Shown piece after piece: positions 41,910-51,696 of a DNA stretch of 64,000 nucleotides. The notes under the pieces are model-generated. The model did no database searches, was not told the origin of the DNA, and worked only from the letters and a program-made list of their open reading frames with translations. Source of the DNA: AP-15 sp050729795 (GTDB lineage: Bacteria; Pseudomonadota; Alphaproteobacteria; ATCC43930; CGMCC-115725); contig JBOHME010000001.1 in the NCBI GenBank assembly GCA_050729795.1, positions 51,886 to 115,885 on the forward strand. The letters are read 5' to 3'. Every line of letters starts with the position of its first letter. Position 1 is the first letter of the stretch. The position numbers and the translations under genes are program-made.

Positions 41910-43838
41910 TCAGCGTGGAAAGAAGAACCAGGTCACGAAACCGACCAGGCCGAGCATCATGACAAAGGCGTAGTGGTAGAGATAGCCGCTTTGAAATCGG
42001 CTGGCCTGCCGCGCCAGATCGCGGGTCACCGCGGAAATGCCGTCCGGCCCCAACCCGTCGATCACCGCACCGTCGCCGGATTTCCACAAGCCGTCGCCGA
42101 GCATGAAGGCGGGACCGACCAGGACCCAGTCGAAGAGCTCGTCGAAATACCATTTGTTTAATACGAACAAGTACAACGCGCGGAACCGGGACGTCAGGCG
42201 CGCCGGCAGTCTCGGATCCACGATATAAAAGACATATGCGATGACGAGGCCCAGCACGCCGGCGAACGCCGGCAGATAGCGCAGCAGGCTCGGGACGGTC
42301 TCGAGCTCCGCGCGTGAATAGTGTTGCGGCAGCGCCAGGATCGAGCTCTTCCAGAAGCCGACGCTGTTGTCGCCGACGAAATAGCTATAGCCGAGCTTGC
42401 CAAAGCAGGCGGCGCCGATGGCGAGAAAGATCAGCGGGATCAGCATGACCCATGCGCTTTCATGCGCGTGGTGCATGGTCTCCTCGTCGGCGCGTGGCTC
42501 ACCGTGAAAGGTCATGAACATCACGCGAGCGATGTAAAATGCGGTCATGAACGCGGTGAATGTGCCGAGACACCAGCCATAGCGCGCGACCGCGGTTCCC
42601 GAGGCCCAGGCAGCGTCGAGGATCGCATCCTTGGAGTAATAGCCGGAGAAGAACGGAATGCCGCTCAAGGACAGCGCGCCGACCCACATCGTCACATAGG
42701 TGATCTTGGTCCGACGCCACAGACCGCCCATGCGGCGCATGTCCTGCTCGCCGCCCATCGCATGGATCACCGAGCCGCAGCACAGGAACAGCAAGCCCTT
42801 GAAGAAGGCGTGGGTGAACACATGAAAAATCCCGGCGGCATAGGCCGAGACGGCGCAGCCAATGAACATGTAGCCGAGCTGGCTGCAAGTCGAATAGGCG
42901 ACAACTTTCTTGATGTCGTTTTGCGCCATGCCGATGGTCGCGGTCATGACGCAGGTCGTGGCGCCGATGACGCCGACCACGGCCAGCGCCGTCGGCATCG
43001 CGTATTCGTACAATGGCGACATCCGCGCCACCATGTAGACGCCGGCCGTCACCATCGTCGCCGCGTGGATCAGCGCCGAGACCGGGGTCGGTCCCTCCAT
43101 CGCATCGGGCAGCCAGACATGGAGCGGGAGCTGCGCCGATTTTCCCATCGCCCCGATGAACAGCAGGATGCAGATCAAGGTCAGCGCGTCGAGGTGCCAG
43201 CCGAGAAAATCGATGCTGGTGCCGGACATGCCCGCCGCCTTGGCGAAGACGGTGCCAAAATTCAGCGAGCCGAAAATCACAAAGACGGCAAAGATGCCGA
43301 GGGCAAAGCCGAAATCACCGATCCGATTGACCACGAACGCCTTGATCGCGGCGGCGTTGGCCGAGGGCCGATCGTACCAGAAGCCGATCAGCAGATAGGA
43401 CATCAGGCCGACGCCTTCCCAGCCGAAGAACAGCTGGACAAAGTTGTCGGCGGTGACCAGCGCCAGCATGAAAAAGGTGAACAGGCTCATATAGGACATG
43501 AACCGCGGGATCGACGGATCTTCGGCCATGTAGCCGATCGAATAGACGTGGATCGCGGCCGAGACGACACTCACGAAGGCGATCATGACGCCGCTCAAGG
43601 TGTCGAGCCGGATCGACCAGGAGACGTCGACCCCGCCAGCGGCGATCCAGGTCGCGAGCGGGATCACCTGCGGATGGCCGGCCGCGAGAATTTGCAAAAA
43701 CAGCGGGATCGACAACGCCGCCGCCAGCACCAGCGCGCCGCAAGTGACCAGCTGGGCACCCCGGTCGCCGATCTGACGGCCGAAAAAGCCGGCGATCACC
43801 GACGCGAGCAGCGGCAGGAAAACGATCGCGACAGCCAC
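41910..43838 (-). CDS. nuoL: NADH-quinone oxidoreductase subunit L
   Basis: A protein of 642 residues, the largest antiporter-like subunit. Signatures are FFGWEGVGLMSYLLIGFWYD, SAQLPLHVWLPDAMEGPTPV and QNDIKKVVAYSTCSQLGYMF. The C-terminal region contains the long lateral helix that ties the pump subunits together. It starts 6 bases after nuoK. Confidence 0.98.
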   Translation of the reverse strand: MAVAIVFLPLLASVIAGFFGRQIGDRGAQLVTCGALVLAAALSIPLFLQILAAGHPQVIPLATWIAAGGVDVSWSIRLDTLSGVMIAFVSVVSAAIHVYSIGYMAEDPSIPRFMSYMSLFTFFMLALVTADNFVQLFFGWEGVGLMSYLLIGFWYDRPSANAAAIKAFVVNRIGDFGFALGIFAVFVIFGSLNFGTVFAKAAGMSGTSIDFLGWHLDALTLICILLFIGAMGKSAQLPLHVWLPDAMEGPTPVSALIHAATMVTAGVYMVARMSPLYEYAMPTALAVVGVIGATTCVMTATIGMAQNDIKKVVAYSTCSQLGYMFIGCAVSAYAAGIFHVFTHAFFKGLLFLCCGSVIHAMGGEQDMRRMGGLWRRTKITYVTMWVGALSLSGIPFFSGYYSKDAILDAAWASGTAVARYGWCLGTFTAFMTAFYIARVMFMTFHGEPRADEETMHHAHESAWVMLIPLIFLAIGAACFGKLGYSYFVGDNSVGFWKSSILALPQHYSRAELETVPSLLRYLPAFAGVLGLVIAYVFYIVDPRLPARLTSRFRALYLFVLNKWYFDELFDWVLVGPAFMLGDGLWKSGDGAVIDGLGPDGISAVTRDLARQASRFQSGYLYHYAFVMMLGLVGFVTWFFFPR

Positions 43839-43844
43839 GGCCGT

Positions 43845-44153
43845 TCAGCCCTTCATCATGTTGATGTCTTCGACCCGGATCGTGCCGCGGTTGCGGAAAT
43901 AGACGACCAGGATCGCGAGCCCGATCGCTGCTTCGGCGGCGGCGACGGTCAAGACGAACATTGCAAAGGCCTGGCCGACGATATCGTTCAAAAACACCGA
44001 GAAGGCCACGAAATTGATGTTGACGGCGAGCAGCATCAGCTCGATCGACATCAGGATGATGATCACGTTCTTGCGGTTGAGAAAAATGCCAAAGACGCCG
44101 AGCGTGAACAGGATCGCGCCGACGGTCAGGTAATGCGCGAGCCCGATCGTCAT
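43845..44153 (-). CDS. nuoK: NADH-quinone oxidoreductase subunit K
   Basis: A protein of 102 residues with three helices. The two functional glutamates are in LMSIELMLLAVNINFVAFS and VAAAEAAIGLAILVVYFRNR. It ends in the usual DINMMKG. It overlaps nuoJ by four bases. Confidence 0.97.
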   Translation of the reverse strand: MTIGLAHYLTVGAILFTLGVFGIFLNRKNVIIILMSIELMLLAVNINFVAFSVFLNDIVGQAFAMFVLTVAAAEAAIGLAILVVYFRNRGTIRVEDINMMKG

Positions 44154-44764
44154 CCGACACCTCCGCCAACCGGCACCTTGACCACCTCGACCGATTGCGC
44201 GCGGGTGCGGGCGAGCTGCGCCGCAATCGACTGCCGGCGGGAATCGGCGCGGTGGCGCAGGGTCAAGACGATCGCTCCGATCATCGCCACGAGGAGGATC
44301 AGCCCCGCGGTTTCGAAGGCGAACAGATAGCGGGTGTAGAGCACGTCGCCGAGCGCCCTCGTGTTGGTGATTGCAACACCGCCCGAGGGTGCGGCCGCGG
44401 GCCCGGTCGCTGCCGGGATCACCGCCCAGCTGACGATGATGAAGACGAGCTCGGCGAGCAGCACCAGCCCGACCGCCGCGCCGATCGGCAGATAGCGCAC
44501 AAAGCCGCTGCGCAGCTGCATAAAATCGATGTCGAGCATCATCACGACAAAGAGGAACAGCACGGCGACCGCGCCGACATAGACGATCACCAAAATCATC
44601 GCCAGGAACTCGGCACCGATCAGCACGAAGAGTGCCGCCGTGTCAAAGAAGGCAAGGATCAGAAACAGCACCGAATGGACCGGGTTGCGGGCCGCGACGA
44701 CCATGGCCCCGGCAGCCACCGCCGACACGGCAAAGATATAGAACAGAATCGTATGGAGGATCAT
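44150..44764 (-). CDS. nuoJ: NADH-quinone oxidoreductase subunit J
   Basis: A membrane protein of 204 residues with five helices, including NPVHSVLFLILAFFDTAALF and VYVGAVAVLFLFVVMMLDID with the conserved Y-x-G-A-V-x-V-L-F-L-F-V. The C-terminal tail is hydrophilic. An 88-base gap separates it from nuoI, wider than elsewhere in the operon. Confidence 0.97.
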   Translation of the reverse strand: MILHTILFYIFAVSAVAAGAMVVAARNPVHSVLFLILAFFDTAALFVLIGAEFLAMILVIVYVGAVAVLFLFVVMMLDIDFMQLRSGFVRYLPIGAAVGLVLLAELVFIIVSWAVIPAATGPAAAPSGGVAITNTRALGDVLYTRYLFAFETAGLILLVAMIGAIVLTLRHRADSRRQSIAAQLARTRAQSVEVVKVPVGGGVG

Positions 44765-44852
44765 CGCCGCCCCTCACCCGCCCCGCCCCACACGACACCC
44801 GGTCCGGCGCGACGGCAAGGGGTGTGAACGACGCATGCGCTTGCGACCATAA

Positions 44853-45341
44853 TCACCGATAAGGCGCATCGATCGCCAGGTTCTTCGCGATCTCCGCCTC
44901 CCAACGATCGCCATTGTCGAGCAGCTTCTGCTTGTCGTAGAACAGCTCCTCGCGGGTCTCGGTGGCGAATTCGAAATTCGGCCCCTCGACGATCGCGTCG
45001 ACTGGGCAGGCTTCCTGGCAATAGCCGCAATAGATGCACTTTGTCATGTCGATATCGTAGCGCGTCGTGCGCCGGCTGCCGTCGGCCCGCGGCTCGGCCT
45101 CGATCGTGATCGCCAGTGCCGGGCAGATCGCCTCGCACAATTTGCAGGCAATGCAGCGCTCCTCGCCATTGGGATAGCGGCGCAGCGCATGCTCGCCGCG
45201 AAATCGCGTGCTGAGCGGGCCCTTCTCGTAAGGGTAGTTGACGGTGACCGCGCGCCGGAACATGTAGCGCAGGGTGAGCGCCATCCCGGACAACAGTTCG
45301 CTCAGCAGCAGGCTGCGCACGCCGCGCGCCCAAAATGCCAT
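44853..45341 (-). CDS. nuoI: NADH-quinone oxidoreductase subunit I
   Basis: A ferredoxin-like subunit of 162 residues. Two [4Fe-4S] motifs are present: CIACKLCEAICPALAI and CIYCGYCQEACPVDAI, holding clusters N6a and N6b. The N-terminal amphipathic helix (YMFRRAVTVNYPYEKGPLS) lies on the membrane. Confidence 0.98.
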   Translation of the reverse strand: MAFWARGVRSLLLSELLSGMALTLRYMFRRAVTVNYPYEKGPLSTRFRGEHALRRYPNGEERCIACKLCEAICPALAITIEAEPRADGSRRTTRYDIDMTKCIYCGYCQEACPVDAIVEGPNFEFATETREELFYDKQKLLDNGDRWEAEIAKNLAIDAPYR

Positions 45342-45368
45342 TGCTTCGATCCTCGCTCGGTGCCCGGC

Positions 45369-46373
45369 TCAGCGCCAGCCGCCGGCGATCAGCACGCCCG
45401 CGGTCAGCACCAGCCACAGCAGCGAAAACGGCAAAAACACCTTCCAGCCGAGCCGCATCAGCTGGTCATAGCGAAATCGCGGGAAGGTGGCCCGCACCCA
45501 CAGAAAGCAGAACAGCACAAAGGCGATTTTGAGAAAAAACCAGATCGGCCCCGGCACCCAGGTGAATGGGACCACCCCGAACGGGGCGAGCCATCCGCCG
45601 AGAAACAGCACGCTGGTCATCGCGCTCATCAGGATCATATTGGCGTATTCGCCGAGGTAGAACAGCGCGAAGGCCATCGCCGAGTACTCGACGAAATAGC
45701 CGGCCACCAGCTCGGTTTCGCCCTCGACCAAGTCGAACGGGGCGCGGTTGGTCTCGGCGAGACCGGAGATAAAGAAGATCACGAACATCGGCAGCAGCGG
45801 CACACAAAACCAGATGTGGCGTTGCGCCTCGACGATCCTGCTCAGATTGAGCGATCCCACACACAGCAGCACGGTAACCAGCACAAACCCGATCGCAACC
45901 TCGTAGGACACCATCTGCGCCGCCGAACGCAGCGCGCCGAGAAACGCATAGCGCGAGTTTGACGCCCAGCCGGCGAGGATGATGCCGTAAACCCCGAGCG
46001 AGCTGATCGCAAACAGATAGAGGATGCCGACATTGATGTTGGCGATCACCATCCCCGGGTTGAACGGGATCACCGCCCAGGCGACGAGCGCCAGGGTGAA
46101 CGTCACGATCGGCGCGATGATAAACACGACTGGGTTGGCGCCGCTCGGGACCACCGTCTCCTTCAATAACAGCTTGAGGCCATCGGCAAAGGGCTGCAGC
46201 AGCCCGAACGGGCCGACGACATTCGGCCCCTTGCGCAGCTGCGAGAACGCCAGCACCTTGCGCTCGGCATAGGTCAGATAGGCGACCGCGAGCAACAGCG
46301 GCACCACCACCGCCAGGACCTCGCCGATCGTGATCAGCGTGACCCCGGCGTAACCGTTCCAGAAGCTAGCCAT
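45369..46373 (-). CDS. nuoH: NADH-quinone oxidoreductase subunit H
   Basis: A protein of 334 residues with eight helices that helps form the quinone chamber. Signatures are YAERKVLAFSQLRKGPNVVG, GFSLQPFADG-like LLQPFADGLKLLLKE, and ETNRAPFDLVEGETELVAGY. ATG 46373 overlaps the last codons of nuoG; the longer frame upstream lies inside nuoG. Confidence 0.97.
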   Translation of the reverse strand: MASFWNGYAGVTLITIGEVLAVVVPLLLAVAYLTYAERKVLAFSQLRKGPNVVGPFGLLQPFADGLKLLLKETVVPSGANPVVFIIAPIVTFTLALVAWAVIPFNPGMVIANINVGILYLFAISSLGVYGIILAGWASNSRYAFLGALRSAAQMVSYEVAIGFVLVTVLLCVGSLNLSRIVEAQRHIWFCVPLLPMFVIFFISGLAETNRAPFDLVEGETELVAGYFVEYSAMAFALFYLGEYANMILMSAMTSVLFLGGWLAPFGVVPFTWVPGPIWFFLKIAFVLFCFLWVRATFPRFRYDQLMRLGWKVFLPFSLLWLVLTAGVLIAGGWR

Positions 46374-48432
46374 TGGTGCCGGTCCGCGTGGGCTGGTCAC
46401 GATGCGCAACAAAGATCTCGCTGCACTCGGCCATTGTCAGGCTGGCCCGGCTGATCGGATCGGTGCGATAGAAGTCGGTGATCGCAGTGACGAACGGCGC
46501 CGGGTCGATCGGACCCGTTTCACCGAACTCGCCCCACGCGGCGGCCGCCGGATCGCCCGCTTCCAGCACCGGATGGGCCACGCGCATCAGCCGGCGCAGA
46601 TCGTCCAATGTATCAAAAGCGAGCGGCCGGCCGGCCGCGGCCGACAATGCGCGCACGATCCGCCAATCCTCGCGGGCCTCACCGGGCGGGAAGATGGCAC
46701 GGCGGCCCTGTTGCATCCGCCCCTCGGTGTTGACCCAGCTGCCATCCTTCTCGGTATAGGCGGCGCCGGGCAGGATCACATCGGCGCGGCTGGCACCCCG
46801 ATCGCCGTGATGCCCCTGATAGATGACAAAGGCATTGCCGAGATCGGCGGTGTCGATCTCGTCGGCGCCGAGCAGGTAGAGCAGCTCGATGGCACCCGAC
46901 CGGCAACCCTCGAGGATGCCCGGCACATCGAGCCCGCCCGGCCCCGGTGTAAACCCGAGATCGAGGCCGCCGACCCGGGCCGCCGCGGTGTGCAGCACAT
47001 TGAACCCGTTCCACCCGTCGCGCAGCAGCCGGCATTCTTCAGCGATCCGGCGCGCCGCCCCAAGCACCCTCGCTCCGTCCGGCCGGGCCAACGCGCCCTG
47101 CCCGAGTATCAGCATCGGATGCTCGGCGTGCCGCAGCCGCTCGGCCCAAGGGTGGCGGTCGGCAGCGAGCGCGTCGAGCGTGTCGCCGCCCTCGCCCAGC
47201 ATCTCGACAGGATAGGTCAGGTCGAGCGCCGGGCCGATCGCTGCGACCGCGAAACCGCCGCGCAGATGACGCTTGCGCAGCCGAGCATTGACGAGCGGGG
47301 CTTCCCAGCGCGGGTTGGTCCCGATCAAGAGACAGGCGTCGGCCTGTTCGATGCCGGCGATCGTCGTGTTGAAGAGATAGCCGGCGCGGTAGCGCGGGTC
47401 GAGCTTCGCGCCATCCTGGCGGCAATCGAGGCTGACCGCGGCGAAGCCCTGCAGCAGCTCGCGCAGGGCGAACATCGCTTCGAGATCGGCGAGGTCGCCG
47501 GCAATCGCCGCGATACGCTCGCCAGGCACCGTCTTCAGCCGCCCGGCGACCAGATCGAGCGCCTCGCGCCATTCGGTCTCGACCCGGTGGCCGCGTCGGC
47601 CGGCATAGGGGCGGTCGAGCCGGCGGCGACGCAATCCGTCGATCGCATAGCGGGTCTTGTCCGAAATCCACTCCTCGTTGACCGCCTCGTTGACCCGCGG
47701 CAGCACCCGCAGCACTTGCCCATTGCGCGCATCGGTGCGGATATTGCTGCCGACCGCGTCAAGCACATCGATCGATTCGGTTTTGCTCAGCTCCCATGGC
47801 CGGGCCATAAACGCGTAGGGTTTCGAGGTCAGGGCGCCGACCGGACACAGATCGATGATGTTGGCCGACAGCTCGGAGCCGAGCGCGCGCTCGATATAGG
47901 TGCTGATCTCCATATCTTCGCCACGCCCGGTGGCGCCGAGCTCCTGCACCCCGGCGATTTCGGTCAAAAAGCGGATGCAGCGCGTGCAATGGATGCAGCG
48001 GGTCATGTGGGTTTCGACCAGCGGCCCAAAGTTCTTGTCGCGCACCGCGCGCTTGTTCTCCTCAAACCGGCCGCGGTCAAAGCCGTAGGCCATCGCCTGA
48101 TCCTGCAGATCGCACTCGCCACCCTGATCACAGATCGGGCAGTCGAGCGGATGATTGATCAAGAGAAACTCCATGACCCCGCGGCGCGCCTTGATCGCCT
48201 TTTCCGAATTCGTATGCACGATCATGCCGTCGCCGACCGGCATGGCGCAGGACGCGATCGGCTTTGGTGATTTTTCGACCTCGACCAGACACATGCGGCA
48301 ATTGCCGGCAATCGCCAGCCGCTCGTGAAAGCAGAAATGGGCGACTTCGATGCCGGCCAGCTCGCACGCCTGCAGGATCGTCGTGCCAGGCGGCACTTCG
48401 ATCTCGTCACCATCGATCGTCAGCTTTGGCAT
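46366..48432 (-). CDS. nuoG: NADH-quinone oxidoreductase subunit G
   Basis: A protein of 688 residues. The N-terminal [2Fe-2S] domain has FHERLAIAGNCRMCLVEVEK. The His-ligated cluster N5 and N4 follow: HPLDCPICDQGGECDLQDQA and HMTRCIHCTRCIRFLTEIAG, then NIIDLCPVGALTSKPYAF. The molybdopterin-oxidoreductase-like C-terminal domain has no cofactor role. It is full length. Confidence 0.97.
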   Translation of the reverse strand: MPKLTIDGDEIEVPPGTTILQACELAGIEVAHFCFHERLAIAGNCRMCLVEVEKSPKPIASCAMPVGDGMIVHTNSEKAIKARRGVMEFLLINHPLDCPICDQGGECDLQDQAMAYGFDRGRFEENKRAVRDKNFGPLVETHMTRCIHCTRCIRFLTEIAGVQELGATGRGEDMEISTYIERALGSELSANIIDLCPVGALTSKPYAFMARPWELSKTESIDVLDAVGSNIRTDARNGQVLRVLPRVNEAVNEEWISDKTRYAIDGLRRRRLDRPYAGRRGHRVETEWREALDLVAGRLKTVPGERIAAIAGDLADLEAMFALRELLQGFAAVSLDCRQDGAKLDPRYRAGYLFNTTIAGIEQADACLLIGTNPRWEAPLVNARLRKRHLRGGFAVAAIGPALDLTYPVEMLGEGGDTLDALAADRHPWAERLRHAEHPMLILGQGALARPDGARVLGAARRIAEECRLLRDGWNGFNVLHTAAARVGGLDLGFTPGPGGLDVPGILEGCRSGAIELLYLLGADEIDTADLGNAFVIYQGHHGDRGASRADVILPGAAYTEKDGSWVNTEGRMQQGRRAIFPPGEAREDWRIVRALSAAAGRPLAFDTLDDLRRLMRVAHPVLEAGDPAAAAWGEFGETGPIDPAPFVTAITDFYRTDPISRASLTMAECSEIFVAHRDQPTRTGTNG

Positions 48433-48541
48433 TGCGATATTCTCGACCTGATCCGACGACAGCGCGGGCTGGCATTATTGCCCGAAAAAGACGCTATGCG
48501 CGCACCGCGTATTGCGGCCGCCGCACCCCCACCCCGCTTCC

Positions 48542-49831
48542 TCATTCTGCCGCCCGCAGCAGCGCCGCCGCAGGATATTGCGCGATACGGCGCTCGATTT
48601 CCGGTCGGAAATGGCGGATCAGCCCCTGGATCGGCCAGGCCGCGGCGTCGCCCAAGGCGCAGATCGTGTGGCCTTCGACCTGATAGGACACATCGAGCAG
48701 CGCGTCGATCTCGGCCGGTGCGGCATTGCCCTCGGCCATCCTTTCCACGACCCGCCACATCCAGCCGGTGCCCTCGCGGCACGGCGTGCATTGGCCACAG
48801 CTCTCGTGCTTGTAGAACTTGGAAAGACGCGCGATCGCCCGCACGATGTCGGTCGTCTGGTCCATGACGATGACCGCGGCCGTGCCGAGCCCGCTCTTGA
48901 CCGCGACGAGACTGTCAAAATCCATCAGCACCGTGTCGCAGATCGACCTTGGCAGGACCGGCACCGACGAGCCGCCCGGGATCACCGCCATGAGATTGTC
49001 CCAGCCGCCGCGCACCCCGCCAGCATGACGCTCGATCAGCTCCTTGAGCGGGATGCCCATCTCTTCTTCGACATTGCACGGCTCATTGACGTGGCCCGAG
49101 ATGCAGAACACCTTGGTGCCGCTGTTGCGCGGCCGGCCGATCGCTGCGAACCACGCCGCACCGCGCCGCAGGATCGTCGGCACGACCGCGATCGTCTCGA
49201 CATTGTTGACCGTGGTCGGACAGCCATAAAGCCCGACCGCCGCCGGAAACGGCGGCTTTAGCCGTGGCTGGCCCTTGCGCCCTTCGAGGCTTTCCAAGAG
49301 CCCGGTCTCCTCGCCGCAGATATAGGCTCCAGCACCGCGGTGCAGACGGAGCTCGAACGGGTACCCGGCACCGCACGCATCCTTGCCGATCAGCCCCGCC
49401 TCATAGGCTTCGTCGATCGCCGCCTGCAGACGCAGCGCCTCGTTGTAGAACTCGCCGCGTATGTAGATGTAGCAATGGTGCACGCCCATCCCGGCCGAGG
49501 CGAGCAACGCTCCCTCGATCAGCTTGTGCGGGTCATTGCGGATGATGTCGCGGTCCTTGCAGGTGCCGGGCTCGCTCTCATCGGCATTGACCACGAGATA
49601 GGTCGGCCGATCGCTCTCTTTTGGCATGAACGACCATTTGAGCCCGGTCGGAAAACCGGCGCCGCCGCGTCCACGCAGCCCGGATTCCTTGGCCTCGTTG
49701 ACGATCCAGTCGCGTCCATTCAGGATCAGCTCCTTGGTGCCGTCCCAATCGCCGCGGCGGCGCGCGCCGGCGAGCCGCCAGTCGTCCTGACCGTAGAGGT
49801 TGGTGAAGATGCGGTCCTTGTCGGCGAGCAT
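48542..49831 (-). CDS. nuoF: NADH-quinone oxidoreductase subunit F
   Basis: A protein of 429 residues carrying the NADH and FMN sites: GLRGRGGAGFPTGLKWSFMP and ICGEETGLLESLEGRKGQPR. The N3 cluster motif is ESCGQCTPCREGTGW with a later Cys in GHTICALGDAAAWP. It starts immediately after the nuoE stop. A 109-base gap precedes nuoG. Confidence 0.98.
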   Translation of the reverse strand: MLADKDRIFTNLYGQDDWRLAGARRRGDWDGTKELILNGRDWIVNEAKESGLRGRGGAGFPTGLKWSFMPKESDRPTYLVVNADESEPGTCKDRDIIRNDPHKLIEGALLASAGMGVHHCYIYIRGEFYNEALRLQAAIDEAYEAGLIGKDACGAGYPFELRLHRGAGAYICGEETGLLESLEGRKGQPRLKPPFPAAVGLYGCPTTVNNVETIAVVPTILRRGAAWFAAIGRPRNSGTKVFCISGHVNEPCNVEEEMGIPLKELIERHAGGVRGGWDNLMAVIPGGSSVPVLPRSICDTVLMDFDSLVAVKSGLGTAAVIVMDQTTDIVRAIARLSKFYKHESCGQCTPCREGTGWMWRVVERMAEGNAAPAEIDALLDVSYQVEGHTICALGDAAAWPIQGLIRHFRPEIERRIAQYPAAALLRAAE

Positions 49832-50485
49832 TTATATCCTTTCGGAACCGGCATCGGGGACACCGCCCGAGATGCTCGCAGCCGGCTCCTGCAGCGTGGT
49901 GCGGCCGCCAACCGGCTCGGAGCCCCGCCGCGCGATTACCGAGCCCGGTGGCGGCGGGTTGCCGGTGCGCAGCGCATCGAGCAGCGCCTCGGTCGTGGGC
50001 CCGTCGAGGTCCTCGTAGAAATCGTCATTGACCTGCAGGATGGGCGCATTGACGCAGGCGCCGAGGCATTCGACCTCGACCAGCGTAAAGAGACCGTCCT
50101 CGGTGCTGCCGCCGACCCCGACGCCGAGCTTCTGCTCGCAGGCAGCGACCACCGCGTCGGAGCCGCGCAGCCAGCACGGGGTCGTGGTGCAGGCCTGCAG
50201 CAAATAGCGCCCGACCGGCCGCAGATTGAGCATCGTATAGAAGCTGCCGACCTCGTAGACGCGGATCGGGGCCATTTCGAGCATGTGCGCGACATGATCC
50301 ATCGCCGCGCGCGGCAGCCAGCCACCCGCCTGGCGCTGCGCCAGATCGAGCAGAGCCAACACCGCGCTCGCCTGGCGCCCCGGCGGGTATTTGGCAATGT
50401 GCGCCTGCGCCAGAGCCAGGTTTTCCGGGCTGAATGCGAAGCTCTCCGGCTGCGCGATCGGCGCCGCGGTGACAGCGGTGCTCAC
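49832..50485 (-). CDS. nuoE: NADH-quinone oxidoreductase subunit E
   Basis: A protein of 217 residues with a thioredoxin-like [2Fe-2S] domain: CTTTPCWLRGSD and VECLGACVNAPILQVNDDFY supply four cysteines. GTG 50485 overlaps the nuoD stop (GTGA). The last 40 residues are an unstructured Pro/Gly-rich tail. It feeds electrons alongside NuoF. Confidence 0.97.
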   Translation of the reverse strand: MSTAVTAAPIAQPESFAFSPENLALAQAHIAKYPPGRQASAVLALLDLAQRQAGGWLPRAAMDHVAHMLEMAPIRVYEVGSFYTMLNLRPVGRYLLQACTTTPCWLRGSDAVVAACEQKLGVGVGGSTEDGLFTLVEVECLGACVNAPILQVNDDFYEDLDGPTTEALLDALRTGNPPPPGSVIARRGSEPVGGRTTLQEPAASISGGVPDAGSERI

Positions 50486-51696
50486 CGGTCTATCTCGCCG
50501 AAGACGATGTCCATCGACCCGATGACCGCAACGACATCGGCCAGCATGTGGCCACGGCACATGAAGTCGGCCGCCTGCAGGAACGCAAAGCCCGGCGCGC
50601 GGATCTTGCAGCGATAGGGCCGGTTGGTGCCGTCGGCGACGAGGTAGACACCAAACTCGCCCTTTGGCGCCTCGACCGCGGTGTAGGTCTCACCGGCCGG
50701 CACGTGGTAGCCCTCCGTATAGAGCTTGAAGAAATGGATCAGCGCTTCCATCGAGCTCTTCATCTCGGCGCGCGGCGGCGGCGCCACCTTGCGGTCGTTG
50801 ACCTTGACCGGCCCCGCCGGCATCTGCGCCACCGCCTGCTCGATGATCCGCACCGATTGCCGCATCTCCTCGATCCGCACCAGATAGCGGTCATAGGAAT
50901 CGCCGTTCTTGCCGACAGGCACATCAAATTCGATCTGGTCGTAGACGTCGTAGGGCTGCGCCCGGCGCAGATCCCACGCGACCCCGGAGCCACGCAGCAT
51001 TGGTCCGGAAAAGCCCCAATCGGCCGCCTGCTCGGCACTCGCCACCCCGATATCGACAGTGCGCTCCTTGAAGATTCGGTTCTCGGTCAGAATCTGCTCG
51101 ATATCGTCGATCGTCTGCGGAAAGGTGGCGCAGAAGGCGAGGATATCGTCGGTGAGCCCGGCCGGCAGATCGAGATGGACACCGCCGGGACGGAAATAAT
51201 TGGCGTGCAGGCGCGCACCCGAGGCGCGCTCGTAGAACTCCATCAGCCGCTCGCGTTCCTCGAACCCCCACAGGAACGGGGTGATCGCGCCGACATCAAG
51301 GCCGAAGGCGCAGATACATAACAGGTGGTTGAGGATGCGCGTGATCTCGGCAAACAGCACGCGGATATACTGGGCGCGCGGCGGCGGGGTGATCCCCATC
51401 AGCTTTTCGACCGCGAGCGCGAAGGCGTGCTCCTGGCACATCGGTGAGACGTAGTCGAGCCGGTCGAAATACGGGATCGCCTGCAGATAGGTCTTGTATT
51501 CGATCAGCTTTTCGGTGCCGCGGTGCAACAGACCGATATGCGGGTCGGCGCGCTCGATGATCTCCCCGTCCATCTCGAGGACGAGCCGCATGACACCATG
51601 GGCCGCCGGATGCTGCGGTCCGAAATTCATCATGAAATTCTTGATCCGTGGCGGTCCCTCAAGCTCGCCTTCGGGTTCCGGCCGCGGCTCGCTCAC
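50482..51696 (-). CDS. nuoD: NADH-quinone oxidoreductase subunit D
   Basis: A protein of 404 residues, the 49-kDa quinone-site subunit. It has MMNFGPQHPAAHGVMRLVLE, HIGLLHRGTEKLIEYKTYLQ and the C-terminal FMCRGHMLADVVAVIGSMDI. It overlaps nuoC by four bases. NuoC and NuoD are separate here, not fused. Confidence 0.98.
   Translation of the reverse strand: MSEPRPEPEGELEGPPRIKNFMMNFGPQHPAAHGVMRLVLEMDGEIIERADPHIGLLHRGTEKLIEYKTYLQAIPYFDRLDYVSPMCQEHAFALAVEKLMGITPPPRAQYIRVLFAEITRILNHLLCICAFGLDVGAITPFLWGFEERERLMEFYERASGARLHANYFRPGGVHLDLPAGLTDDILAFCATFPQTIDDIEQILTENRIFKERTVDIGVASAEQAADWGFSGPMLRGSGVAWDLRRAQPYDVYDQIEFDVPVGKNGDSYDRYLVRIEEMRQSVRIIEQAVAQMPAGPVKVNDRKVAPPPRAEMKSSMEALIHFFKLYTEGYHVPAGETYTAVEAPKGEFGVYLVADGTNRPYRCKIRAPGFAFLQAADFMCRGHMLADVVAVIGSMDIVFGEIDR

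Noticed and set aside
42321..44330. A 669-codon plus-strand frame opposite nuoL, nuoK and nuoJ
   Set aside because: The product is an Arg/His/Asp-rich shadow; the minus strand holds unmistakable complex I subunits.
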